Source: Cyanobacteria bacterium SZAS-4 (GTDB lineage Bacteria > Cyanobacteriota > Vampirovibrionia > Obscuribacterales > Obscuribacteraceae). From it: a DNA stretch of 32,483 nucleotides. The notes beneath the pieces are model-generated. The model worked only from the letters and a program-made list of their open reading frames with translations. It made no database searches and was not told where the DNA came from. This document shows positions 17,773 through 25,941 of this stretch, piece by piece; position 1 is the stretch's first letter; each line of letters opens with the position of its first letter. The DNA lies in assembly GCA_018266255.1 (NCBI GenBank), contig JAFEAT010000011.1, positions 8,518 through 41,000 of the forward strand, written 5' to 3'. The position numbers were made by a program, and so were the translations under genes.

Positions 17773-17826
17773 CTGGCGGGCGCCACCCGTGCACCCGACG
17801 AGTCTGACTGGCTGGGCGCCACCCGC
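17742..17826. repeat. GC-rich tandem repeat, 36-37 bp period, three copies
   Basis: GGCGCCACCCG recurs at 17742, 17779 and 17815, with the shared elements GACGAGTC and ACTGGC between copies. The first copy is the end of the TPR gene; the second and third are downstream of its stop. Each GGCGCC is itself a palindrome. Confidence 0.75.
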
Positions 17827-17897
17827 TGGACCGATCGCCGAATAAGATGTATACCTATCATATAGATCGCCCGGCAAATCTTTTGCGAGTGTCAACT

Positions 17898-18902
17898 ATG
17901 AAATCCAAGTTTGCATTGTGTTTAGCCGCCCTCATGGCGCTTTTCGTGCCCGCTCAGTCTCGGCAACCGGCATACCTCGGCGGTCAGACCGCGCACGACC
18001 GCATCACCGCGATGGCGTCCGAGCTGCACTGGAACCAGTCGCTCGGACAGGTCGAGCAGAGCGCCCGCGAGCAGGGCAAAATGGTCTTTTGGGTCCACAT
18101 GTTAGGCAGCATGACCGGCGCCACGTGAAGTGCCGGTAACAGCTTGAGAGCCGTGTCGCTCTCGCAGGAACCAGCCTTCTCCGCCCTCAAGAACTACTTC
18201 GTTTGCGGAACTAAAGATATTACCGATGAGCCTTACGCCGGTGAATCCGGTCGGCATGACAATTTTGGCAACGCGGTCGTGACCACGAACGGCGCCGGAC
18301 CGCACAACATCCAGATGTTCATGCTGTCGAGCGACGGCACTGTTCTCAACGTGCTGCCTGGATACTGGGCACCGCAGGACCTCGTGTACGAGATGGGGCT
18401 CGCCAACCAGCTCAATCGCGTCTGGATGAGCAATCAGTACACGCGCGCGCAGAAAGACCAGCTGTTCAAGCAGATGCACCTGGCTCATATTGCGCAGCAT
18501 CCGAAAGACATGGTGCGACGCAGCCATTTGCAGGGCTTTGACGCGAAGTACGAAGGCGAAAATAAGTTGCACACGTCCGATTTCATTCGGAATGCTGCGG
18601 CCATCGAGCATCCGGCCAACCCAAATCAAAAGTGGGCGTCCTCGAATTTCAAGACCACCGATGAAGTAATGCATGAACGCCTTGCCACGCATGGTTTTGA
18701 ACGGTATGAACGCTTCGACGTCGCCGCGTTTTCTGACTATGGAAAACAGCGTTACGACAAAATGGAAGATGCCATGCGGTCTGACGGTCACGTAGATATG
18801 GAAAAGGCTGCTACTATTCCTTCGTTGGGCAAGAAGCACAAGCAAGCAAGTGAAAACATCGACGACGACAGAAAGCATTGGGGAAATACGTTCTTGCACT
18901 AA
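17898..18902 (+). CDS. Secreted thioredoxin-fold protein, probable selenoprotein (in-frame TGA at 18126)
   Basis: One frame runs from the ATG at 17898 to the stop at 18902, broken only by TGA at 18126-18128, and coding character continues on both sides without a frame shift. Read through, it gives 334 residues with Sec77. Residues 1-21 are a signal peptide (MKSKFALCLAALMALFVPAQ). Then AREQGKMVFWVHML is a thioredoxin-type helix and strand, GAT-U-SAGNSLRAVSLS places the TGA where the active-site Cys of a thioredoxin fold sits, and NYFVCGTKDI, NIQMFMLSSDGTVLNVLPGY complete the fold (compare the KPVLVYFxxxWC...FV pattern of the family). About 180 further residues are helical and charged, with no assigned domain. 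A hairpin 23 bases after the TGA fits a bacterial SECIS. The part after the TGA has no ATG or ribosome site near its beginning. The alternative is a nonsense-mutated gene. No sel gene is in the window. Confidence 0.65.
18146..18163 (+). promoter_or_regulatory. Candidate bacterial SECIS hairpin
   Basis: GAGAGC-CGUGUC-GCUCUC gives a perfect 6-bp stem (plus a U-G pair at the base) and a 6-base apical loop starting 23 bases after the in-frame TGA. A G in the first two loop positions and this distance agree with the loose bacterial SECIS consensus as I know it. Confidence 0.5.
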
Positions 18903-19917
18903 ATCTCGTGCAGCGCGGTTTTCGTTCATTGCTGTTTGTAGTGGTCTTAGCGTTTGCTTGGTTAGTTTGATCGGTGTGACCCTGACGAACGGTCAGGAAA
19001 ATTCTGCTGCAGCGAAATCTTCCCATCATTCCTCACACGAAGGAACGTCGTCGGATAAGTCGTCAGATGCTTCAAAGAAAGGCACAAAGCCATCAACCGA
19101 CAAACCACGACCAGTAATTTTGGAAGTGGTACCAGATCAAATAGCGGCAAAATCTGGTATCAAACCCGGTGACAAAATTATTTGCGCCAGCGATCAAATG
19201 GTGAATCGCGCGGAAGAATTCATCAGGCAAGTGCATCTCTACAGAGATGCGGAGACGCGCATCATTCTCAAACGCGGCGACGAGACCATCACAAAAACAA
19301 TCATGCCTAACGATAGAGGACAGATCGGCGTCAGGATAAGCGACATGAACGATGCAATCGTCGGCAAGCACGAAAAGAATGGTGCGCCGGCGTGCCAAAC
19401 TGGTGCGATGGTAATTTCGATTCTGAATGCAAATGGTGCAACTTCTGGCACAGCGTCATCCAAAACAGCAACATCGGCAACAGCGGCGAGCTTAAGGCCC
19501 GGTACGCCGGTGAAGGTGCTTTACGAAGAGGCGACCGTGTTGCAAGCGACAAAGAAACCCACGGGAATCTGCAAAATCAGATTGGACGCCAGCACCACAG
19601 GAACGAAGAACCAGCCAATCGTAAAAGGTGATTACTTCACTGCCTCTATGTATCTGCAACCGGCGCACATCACACCTGGACCAACCACCAAAGATAGGCC
19701 GGTCACCCTCGAACAATCCGAATCGCTAAAGGCTGGCATGACGTTAGGGGCAATTCGTGATCTCGTGGGCTCTCAGGGCAATCTTGTCTCCCGCGACGCC
19801 AACATTAAGGGCATAAAGGCGCAAACAATAGTCTGGCAAAACCCCGACGGCTCCAACCTGTGCTGCAATTTCGAGAACGACCGATTGGTCTACAAGTCGG
19901 CGTTCCTTCTGAAATAA
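18850..19917 (+). CDS. Membrane-anchored/secreted PDZ protein with C-terminal BLIP/SmpA-like domain
   Basis: The protein has 355 residues from a GTG at 18850. A hydrophobic segment (about 25-47, FSFIAVCSGLSVCLVSLIGV) is a signal peptide or anchor. A Ser/Lys-rich linker (about 50-85) leads to a PDZ domain (about 88-160): VILEVVPDQIAAKSGIKPGD and DKIICASDQMVNRAEEFIRQ are the typical ligand-groove pattern. After a Thr/Ala-rich linker comes a beta-rich stretch, then GMTLGAIRDLVGSQGNLVS and the following strands resemble the small DUF3862/SmpA-like fold. No Ser protease residues are present, so it is a binding or scaffold protein outside the cytoplasm. The start overlaps the thioredoxin-fold gene by 53 bp; no ATG exists downstream before the hydrophobic segment, which supports the GTG, although its ribosome site is weak. 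The overlap suggests cotranscription with the probable selenoprotein. Confidence 0.75.
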   Translation: MKTSTTTESIGEIRSCTKSRAARFSFIAVCSGLSVCLVSLIGVTLTNGQENSAAAKSSHHSSHEGTSSDKSSDASKKGTKPSTDKPRPVILEVVPDQIAAKSGIKPGDKIICASDQMVNRAEEFIRQVHLYRDAETRIILKRGDETITKTIMPNDRGQIGVRISDMNDAIVGKHEKNGAPACQTGAMVISILNANGATSGTASSKTATSATAASLRPGTPVKVLYEEATVLQATKKPTGICKIRLDASTTGTKNQPIVKGDYFTASMYLQPAHITPGPTTKDRPVTLEQSESLKAGMTLGAIRDLVGSQGNLVSRDANIKGIKAQTIVWQNPDGSNLCCNFENDRLVYKSAFLLK

Positions 19918-20044
19918 GCGACATTAGGGCGGAGAGAATACCTTCACGGGCCTTACATTTTTGTGCTTAATTTGATGCATTTCGTGCTGGTCCGGCTTTC
20001 GCCCTGAAATGGACGAATTTTCGGCGCGCGTGGCATAAGGTGCT

Positions 20045-21565
20045 ATGCGCGTGAACCTCAAGATCACACAAATGGGTTTCATACTGGTGGGCATTCCGCT
20101 GGTATTCGAACTGGTGTTCGTCGGAATTCTCGCCTATCGTATGCAGCAAGCCGAAATCGAGATCAAAAAACAGGCGGCGACTAAGCAAATTCTTTTCATA
20201 ACCGGAAGCCTCGGCATTCTTGCCGGGCAGGCTGCTGGATATTTGGCTGGGTATTCAAGGATGCCCAGCCGATATTTCCGCACACGCTATAGATCCACTG
20301 TTAAACAGTGGTCCGAGCGATATCACGAACTGGAGATATTGCTCGCCGATGATCCGAAGCACTTGAAGATTTTGAACGATACCAAACCGAGTTTCCTCAA
20401 GGGAATTCGTTTGATGGGGCAGATTGAAGAATCAATCGACAATGGTGGTGAAGGGAAAGTCGTCAACAATCCGATGCAGTTGTTGGACGTGAAGAACCTG
20501 ATTGACAGCCTTTCCGATCCGGTCGGGCTGATTATGACCGACTACATCAAGCTGGCTGAAGAGGGTCCAAAAAGAGAAGACAAAGCGAAAGAGCAGGTGA
20601 TGTACACGATTGCTGTTGGCGTCGCGGTCAATATCATTCTCGCCATCTTTCTTGCAAACCTGTTCACCACGGGCATTGGCAAGCGCGTAAAGCGAGTGCA
20701 AGAAAATATCAGGCGCGTGCCGAAAGGAATTCCACTGAACAAGCCGCTCGAAGGCACTGATGAAATCGCGCAGTTGGACACATTCTTCCACTCGATGGTG
20801 GATGAATTGGAAGAGGCGCGAAAAATGCAACGTTACCTGATCGCGATGGTTAGTCACGACTTACGTTCGCCACTAACTACAGTGTCGGGTCTGTTGACTT
20901 TGCTCAACGCAGGCGCGTGGGGCGAACTTACTGACGAAGCCCAGCAGAAGGTTGGTACAGCAGAAGCGGATATCCATCGCTTGATCGCCCTTACGAATGA
21001 TCTTCTAGATACAGAGCGACTCGCATCAGGAAAACTTGAACTAACGTTCGGTGACGCAACCATCAGCGAAGCGATTCACGAGGCCGTAGAGTCAGTCAGA
21101 ACATTCGCAGATCAGCATCACGTCAAACTCGAGGAGCCAGAAGCATCTGAGCAAACTGCGGAATTCGACAAAGATCGAATCGTTCAAGTAATGGTGAATC
21201 TTCTTTCCAATGCCGTCAAATATTCCCCTGCGGATTCGAGCGTATCAGTTGGATTTGAGTGCGACCGGCAATGGCTTCATATCTGGATTCAAGACCAGGG
21301 TCGTGGTGTTCCTGCAGATTTCCAAACAATCATTTTCGAGAAATTCCAACAAGTAACCGAATCAGATGCACGTGAAAAAGGCGGTAAAGGACTGGGGCTT
21401 TCCATTTGTAAAACAATCGTTGTACAACATGGTGGCACAATTGGAGTGGAGAGCGAAAACGGCTCAGGCAGTAAGTTCTGGTTCCGCATTCCAGTAAAGC
21501 AACGGCAATCGTTCAATCATGTAATTAGCTTGTCAGATTCTAAAGTCGGCGTTCCTAAGTCGTGA
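20045..21565 (+). CDS. Membrane sensor histidine kinase (orphan)
   Basis: The protein has 506 residues. Transmembrane segments lie at about 10-32 and 197-220 (a weaker one at about 48-68), enclosing a sensor region without a domain that I recognise. A HAMP-like linker (about 221-265) leads to HisKA with the phosphorylated His271 in AMVSHDLRSPLTTV, then an HATPase domain: N box LLSNAVKYSP, G1 DQGRGVP, F box FEKFQQ and G2 GGKGLGLSI. All catalytic elements are intact. It autophosphorylates on His and passes phosphate to a response regulator, but none is adjacent; the next genes are unrelated. The ATG at 20045 has AAGG about six bases upstream. The gene stands alone, 127 bp after the PDZ gene. 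Confidence 0.95.
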   Translation: MRVNLKITQMGFILVGIPLVFELVFVGILAYRMQQAEIEIKKQAATKQILFITGSLGILAGQAAGYLAGYSRMPSRYFRTRYRSTVKQWSERYHELEILLADDPKHLKILNDTKPSFLKGIRLMGQIEESIDNGGEGKVVNNPMQLLDVKNLIDSLSDPVGLIMTDYIKLAEEGPKREDKAKEQVMYTIAVGVAVNIILAIFLANLFTTGIGKRVKRVQENIRRVPKGIPLNKPLEGTDEIAQLDTFFHSMVDELEEARKMQRYLIAMVSHDLRSPLTTVSGLLTLLNAGAWGELTDEAQQKVGTAEADIHRLIALTNDLLDTERLASGKLELTFGDATISEAIHEAVESVRTFADQHHVKLEEPEASEQTAEFDKDRIVQVMVNLLSNAVKYSPADSSVSVGFECDRQWLHIWIQDQGRGVPADFQTIIFEKFQQVTESDAREKGGKGLGLSICKTIVVQHGGTIGVESENGSGSKFWFRIPVKQRQSFNHVISLSDSKVGVPKS

Positions 21566-21720
21566 AATCATATTTGGGATTTGCAGGTCCGAATCCGGTT
21601 GTTGGGATTCATCGATTTGAATCGCGTCGACGATAAACGTTCAGTTAACGACGTATCTGTAGTCTATCTGTGTCATCTCCAAAATTCCCTAGATGACCTC
21701 AGGCAATCGGATAACAACAA

Positions 21721-22479
21721 ATGACGGATATTCCTTCGTACACCAACCATAACGATGGCTTTTTCAAGGCGGCAGGACAGTCTCTTGCCTATAGTCTTTT
21801 GCAAGCGCCGATTGATTCGGTAAATCAGATAGTCAAACATACAGTTGGAAAAGACAATCTCGTGGATTTGCACATCGTGTCTGCGCCTCTGGAACAGCGA
21901 GAGAATTCATCGGGCGAGATCGGACAGATGGTCGGCAATGTAGCGGGCGCATTGCCTTACTTCGTTCTGTTAAACAGGCTTGGTGGATCAGCTGCCAGGC
22001 GTATAGCAGGAGTTTGAACGGCAGAGTCGCTTCCGGTCCTAGCAAAGATGGGCGGCGCTGCTGCAGCCGGTTTTACTTATGAGGCTTTGTTGCGACCAGT
22101 GTCTGCTAGCGACGAAAAGAATTTCTGGAAGATAAAAGGTGCCAATGCGGCTTCGTCTTTAATAACTTTCGCAGCCATGGAAGGAATTGCCACCTCAACC
22201 AATCGGCTCATGGATCGACATCTGCCGCTTTTAGGGAGCGACGAAACCGTTCAAGCGGAGAGGATTCTAAAGAGAACGATGGCAAACGCTCTGGCTGGAA
22301 CATTAGGCGCATACGTCGCCACTGATGTAAATGCTGGTTTGGCAGGCAAACCTGTGACGTGGGAGAATTTGCACCGAAATAAGAACGAATATCCGATGCT
22401 CACTTTAGGAGCGGTAGCAATCAATTCAACATTGGGAGCACTCACGCGCAGAACGGCAGCGTGGCGAACTCCAGCGTGA
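21721..22479 (+). pseudogene. Hypothetical Ala/Gly-rich protein split by in-frame TGA
   Basis: Two stretches in the same frame, 21721-22017 and 22048-22479, are separated only by TGA at 22015-22017 and ten sense codons. Together they would encode about 252 residues. The first part has SLAYSLLQAPIDSVNQIV and GNVAGALPYFVLLNRLGG; the second has KMGGAAAAGFTYEALLRPV and several small-residue hydrophobic helices. It may be membrane-associated; I recognise no domain. Unlike the thioredoxin-fold gene, no hairpin follows the TGA and no redox context surrounds it, so a CGA-to-TGA nonsense mutation (Arg) or a sequencing error is more likely than Sec. Alternatively the second part is translated separately from ATG 22048. 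It lies 155 bp after the histidine kinase. Confidence 0.5.
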
Positions 22480-22603
22480 AACTAGGTCGGCACCAATTCT
22501 GCACGAGCAATTGTGTAGCAGCGTTTCAATTAGCGGTCGGATTGTTCGAGGGCGACCCTGCAGATGTTACTATCAACGTCTTGCACCGCTCAGGAGACAT
22601 TCT

Positions 22604-23203
22604 ATGGCTATCATCGCAGTTGATATGGATGAAGTAATTGCGGACGCACTGGGGCGACACATAGAGCACTACAACGCCCATTTCGGTAAGTCTGTTACTC
22701 GCGAAGATACGCTCGGAACTCACTTGCGACATGTAGTACCAGTAGAACACGTTGAGCAAGTCGAACAATTCATATTCGCCAAAGAGTTCGAATTCTTCGC
22801 GGATTTGCCTGTCATGGAAGACGCGCAGCAAGTGCTGCTGAACTTGCATCGTGAACACGAAATCTTTATAGCTTCTGCTGCCATGGAAGTGCCTAACTCT
22901 TTTACAGCAAAGTTTCAGTGGATGGCCGAGCACTTCCCGTTCATCTCGCCGATGAATATTGTTTTCTGTGGCGACAAGAGCATTCTCAATGCCGATTATT
23001 TGATCGACGATAACGCAAGGCACTTCAAACGTTTTCGCGGGCAAGGAATTTTATTCGACGCGCCGCACAACGTGAAGGTGACCGGATACCCCCGCGTGAA
23101 AAACTGGAAGGAAGTCGAACGGTTTTTTGCCAGCCGCGTGGGTAAGTCCGCGGAAAACACCGCAGGAAAGTCCGCAGGAACAGCCGCAAGTAGAGCCCGC
23201 TAA
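22604..23203 (+). CDS. 5'(3')-deoxyribonucleotidase (NT5C family, HAD fold)
   Basis: The protein has 199 residues from ATG 22604, where AGGAG sits seven bases upstream; a longer frame from 22511 adds unconvincing residues. The HAD motif I DMDEVIAD has nucleophile Asp7 and general acid Asp9, the form typical of deoxyribonucleotidases that dephosphorylate dNMPs such as dUMP and dTMP. Motif II-like FIASAAME (Ser/Ala) and motif III/IV CGDKSILNADYLIDDNARHF are also present. It is cytosolic. The last about 25 residues are a low-complexity tail with GKSAENTAGKSAGTAAS. The usual role is trimming of dNTP pools. It ends 38 bp before the convergent glycosyltransferase gene, with no clear terminator between them. 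Confidence 0.9.
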   Translation: MAIIAVDMDEVIADALGRHIEHYNAHFGKSVTREDTLGTHLRHVVPVEHVEQVEQFIFAKEFEFFADLPVMEDAQQVLLNLHREHEIFIASAAMEVPNSFTAKFQWMAEHFPFISPMNIVFCGDKSILNADYLIDDNARHFKRFRGQGILFDAPHNVKVTGYPRVKNWKEVERFFASRVGKSAENTAGKSAGTAASRAR

Positions 23204-23241
23204 TACATTTAAGGACTAACAGACGTTCTCAAACGAATATA

Positions 23242-25194
23242 TTACCGAATCCAGAGCTTGTGGCCGCCACTGTACGGCACGGTGAGTGGACCGAAGCCGA
23301 ACTTATCCGTCATACTATCTTTCCAGTTCAATCGATTGAATGACTCTTCCAGTGTTGGCGGTTTGTCCATGACAAAGTCGCTGGTTTCATACATGCTCCA
23401 GTCTCCGCGCCTGGAATTTAGTTTGAGGTTTAGCTGCGGCTGTGCCAGTAGCTCCGGCTCAAAGTCTTTCTTCACTAGAATGAATGTACGGTGATCCGTT
23501 GGTGGATCTGAAGCTGGGCGCGACACGGGTGGCACTGTTGGTGGTGCCTGGTTGTTCACCGGGGCCTTTCGTGGAAGCAGCTGTGACAAATGGTAAAAGA
23601 AGAACACCGGACCTTTGCGGTAGTACAGTAGAGACGGCATGAACTCTTTGTATTGACCGACATCAGCATCTGTATCCGCAACCGACTTGACGAGTTCGTG
23701 AACACCCGCGTATGTGGTGTCGTACCAATATTCGAATAATACCGGAGTTGCGATTGCGAATCCGAGGCACGTGCTTATTGCAAGAATCATAGTCGATTTG
23801 GCAAATTCATTTTTTCGATATGCAATAAACTGCCACACCCAGCCGACAGCCAGAACCAGCACTCCAAGTGTGGCTGCGAAGCGCATCCACGTCTGGGCAT
23901 CTTTGACAATGAAAGCCGCCACGATACTGCCGATGAAACTAATGCAACCAACTCCGGCCAGAATCGGACTGACAAATTTTTCTGTTTTGCCGATTGCAGA
24001 TTTTGGCTCCCCAGAATTTGATTGTGACGAAATTGATTGTGACGAAATTGATTGTGACGAAATTGATTGTGAGGAGATTATCCACTTCTCGATGCTGAGT
24101 GCAATCATGATGACGAGCGGGCACCATATAGGCAAAATGTATCGGTCGAACTGGGTTCGCGACAAGCTGAAGAAAACAACGGTGACTAAAACATACGCAA
24201 GTGAGAAGACCATAACCCCTGCGTGTTGTTTTTGAATTGGTTCATCGCTGCTTGCTGCCACAGCGCTTGCAGTTGTTTCCGCTCTGTCAGCGGGTTGGCT
24301 GGCTTTGCGAAAATATTTTTCTCTGACCAGAGTGAACGCGTCAACCATTGCCGCAGGCAAAAACAATGACCACGGAAATGCGCCATAAACCAATGCAGGA
24401 AGGTAAGTCCACCAGTGCGGATGTTTACCGCTATTTGTGTTTCCTGTGAAGCGCGAAAGATTCTCGTAAAGAAGGAACACCTTCAGGAATAGCCCATTTG
24501 TTGCCTGACTTACCGCTGCACACCAGGGCACTATCATGGCGAGGAAAATCAACAATCCTGGAACAATTCTCAGTTGTTTCAAGCACTTCGAAATTTGTTT
24601 GATATCGGATTTTTGCAGAATGAAATAGCCGATTAATCCGCCGACGAACAACACTATTGCCGCCGGACCTTTCGTCAGAACCGCTAACGCCAATCCTGCC
24701 CAGACGATGGGCCACCAGCGTTTTCGTCCGGCGAACAAGATCATGATCATGGCGCATAGTGCCATTCCAAAAAAGCAACTGAAGTATGCATCAATTGACG
24801 AGCGCCGACATGTCGCCACCATCAGCGGTGACGATGCGAGGATCAGTCCCGCTAACAGACCAGCGCGGGCTCCCGCAAGAGCTCTCGTCGTGAAATAGCA
24901 AAAGTACACCAGCATCGTGCACAGCGCTGATGACCATAATCTGCCGGCTAGCTCGTTCACTCCGAATAGAACATATGCCGAGTTGATGAGCCAAAAGGTC
25001 ATGATTGGCTTGGAGAAATAAATTTGATAGTTGAGCTGCGGAACAATCCATTCCTGCGCTTGCACCATCTCTCGACAAGCTGCCGGATAGTAGGATTCGC
25101 CGCCTTCCAGAATTCCGAAATTGCCAAGACGAAAGAAGTACAAAGCCAGGCAAACCACGAACAGCAGAAGTGGTGCTTGTTTATTTGTCCACAT
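23242..25194 (-). CDS. GT-C glycosyltransferase, ArnT/PMT type
   Basis: The protein has about 650 residues and about 12 membrane segments, the usual size of ArnT/PMT-family (GT83/GT39) enzymes that move sugars from polyprenyl phosphate onto lipid A, proteins or other acceptors on the periplasmic side. The first periplasmic loop has the acidic motif (GILEGGESYY) followed by AACREMV, EWIVPQLN, YFSKPIMTFWL and GVNELAGRLWS, the family's standard order. The acceptor here cannot be told. A polar loop in the middle contains a repeated SISSQ peptide from a 15-bp DNA repeat. The C-terminal soluble part (about 540-650) is periplasmic. ATG 25194 is used; a GTG at 25215 would add seven residues, and neither has a strong ribosome site. 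Either start overlaps the upstream gene, suggesting coupling. Confidence 0.85.
   Translation of the reverse strand: MWTNKQAPLLLFVVCLALYFFRLGNFGILEGGESYYPAACREMVQAQEWIVPQLNYQIYFSKPIMTFWLINSAYVLFGVNELAGRLWSSALCTMLVYFCYFTTRALAGARAGLLAGLILASSPLMVATCRRSSIDAYFSCFFGMALCAMIMILFAGRKRWWPIVWAGLALAVLTKGPAAIVLFVGGLIGYFILQKSDIKQISKCLKQLRIVPGLLIFLAMIVPWCAAVSQATNGLFLKVFLLYENLSRFTGNTNSGKHPHWWTYLPALVYGAFPWSLFLPAAMVDAFTLVREKYFRKASQPADRAETTASAVAASSDEPIQKQHAGVMVFSLAYVLVTVVFFSLSRTQFDRYILPIWCPLVIMIALSIEKWIISSQSISSQSISSQSISSQSNSGEPKSAIGKTEKFVSPILAGVGCISFIGSIVAAFIVKDAQTWMRFAATLGVLVLAVGWVWQFIAYRKNEFAKSTMILAISTCLGFAIATPVLFEYWYDTTYAGVHELVKSVADTDADVGQYKEFMPSLLYYRKGPVFFFYHLSQLLPRKAPVNNQAPPTVPPVSRPASDPPTDHRTFILVKKDFEPELLAQPQLNLKLNSRRGDWSMYETSDFVMDKPPTLEESFNRLNWKDSMTDKFGFGPLTVPYSGGHKLWIR
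24017..24076. repeat. 15-bp tandem repeat, four copies, inside glycosyltransferase gene
   Basis: The unit ATTGATTGTGACGAA occurs four times (24017-24031 with one change, two exact copies at 24032-24061, and a degenerate last copy to 24076). It encodes repeats of SISSQ in a polar loop. Being a multiple of three, copy-number change keeps the frame. Confidence 0.85.
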
Positions 25195-25663
25195 CGAATA
25201 TGTTTTCGATAACACGCGATGCGCGCTTCACTTCTTCTAACGTGTGTCCGTGTAGGAAGCAATCGGGATTGCGCACTTCTCCACAAACGCAGCCGTGCTC
25301 TTTCGCTTCTGGTGAGCCGAAAGGCAGGTGCTTCCACTTGCGCGCTTCTTCAGCGTGCTTGATCAAAATCACCAGGTCTGGATTTGCTGCTTGCACAGCT
25401 TTCTGTGCGTTGTCGCAATTTTTGTTGATCTTGGCGATGTCGAGTTTCGCAGCATTCACGCCAATTTTGGTGATTTCATCTTCAGAGAAAGTGAATCGAA
25501 TTCCCTGAATTCTTGTTTCTGGAGCGCTATATTTCGGACCAAAGTTAAGGAATACCATGTAGCTTCCGTTGTCCGAAACACCAGTGACCAAGCCAAACAT
25601 GCCGTATAAATCGTGCTTTGGATTTTTAGTTATTTGTACGACATCGCCGGGTTCAAAAGTCAT
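25181..25663 (-). CDS. Small protein with SH3/KOW-like N-terminus and Cys-rich C-terminus
   Basis: The protein has 160 residues from ATG 25663, which has AGGAAA about eight bases upstream; a longer frame to 25834 is poorly supported. The N-terminus (MTFEPGDVVQITKNPKHDLY, then GMFGLVTGVSDNGSYMVFL) has the look of a small SH3-like or KOW barrel. The middle (about 75-115) is helical. The C-terminus has HGCVCGEVRNPDCFLHGH, where Cys and His residues could bind a metal ion. It has no signal peptide. I do not recognise the family. Its end overlaps the glycosyltransferase start, so the two are probably cotranscribed. Confidence 0.75.
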   Translation of the reverse strand: MTFEPGDVVQITKNPKHDLYGMFGLVTGVSDNGSYMVFLNFGPKYSAPETRIQGIRFTFSEDEITKIGVNAAKLDIAKINKNCDNAQKAVQAANPDLVILIKHAEEARKWKHLPFGSPEAKEHGCVCGEVRNPDCFLHGHTLEEVKRASRVIENIFDVDK

Positions 25664-25941
25664 AAGTGGTTTCCTGCGTTGTCTGAAGTAGTGCTTGGTT
25701 AATGCTTTGGCACCATATTCGGTGCAGATCTTTATTGGATTGCTTTGGGATCTTCTGCCGCAAAATGCGAGCGCGCCGTCTCCGTCGGTCGGATCTACCG
25801 TTTCCGTGCAGTTGGGCCTTCCGGTTTCGTGCATCCGGAGCTGTGGTCATTATATACGACTCTCATTACCGAGTGGTACGAAGCCCAGCAGTGCTTTCAA
25901 CCGCTCGTTTCAGACAGCTCGTCGGTTACGACTCTGAGTAC
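25664..25941. other. Spacer without a convincing gene
   Basis: Open frames exist on both strands here but none has a good ribosome site or recognisable content. On the minus strand this region is upstream of the SH3-like gene and downstream of the deaminase gene. I see no terminator or repeat. Confidence 0.5.

Noticed and set aside
18126..22017. Reassignment of TGA to Trp or Gly in the whole genome
   Set aside because: Other intact genes in the window (kinase at 11043, HamA-like at 7985, histidine kinase at 21565) end in TGA at the expected protein ends.
22015..22017. Second selenocysteine codon
   Set aside because: No stable hairpin follows within about 40 bases and the surrounding sequence is not a redox motif.
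24017..24076. Short repeats considered as a CRISPR array
   Set aside because: Units are contiguous 15-mers without spacers and are in frame within a membrane enzyme gene.
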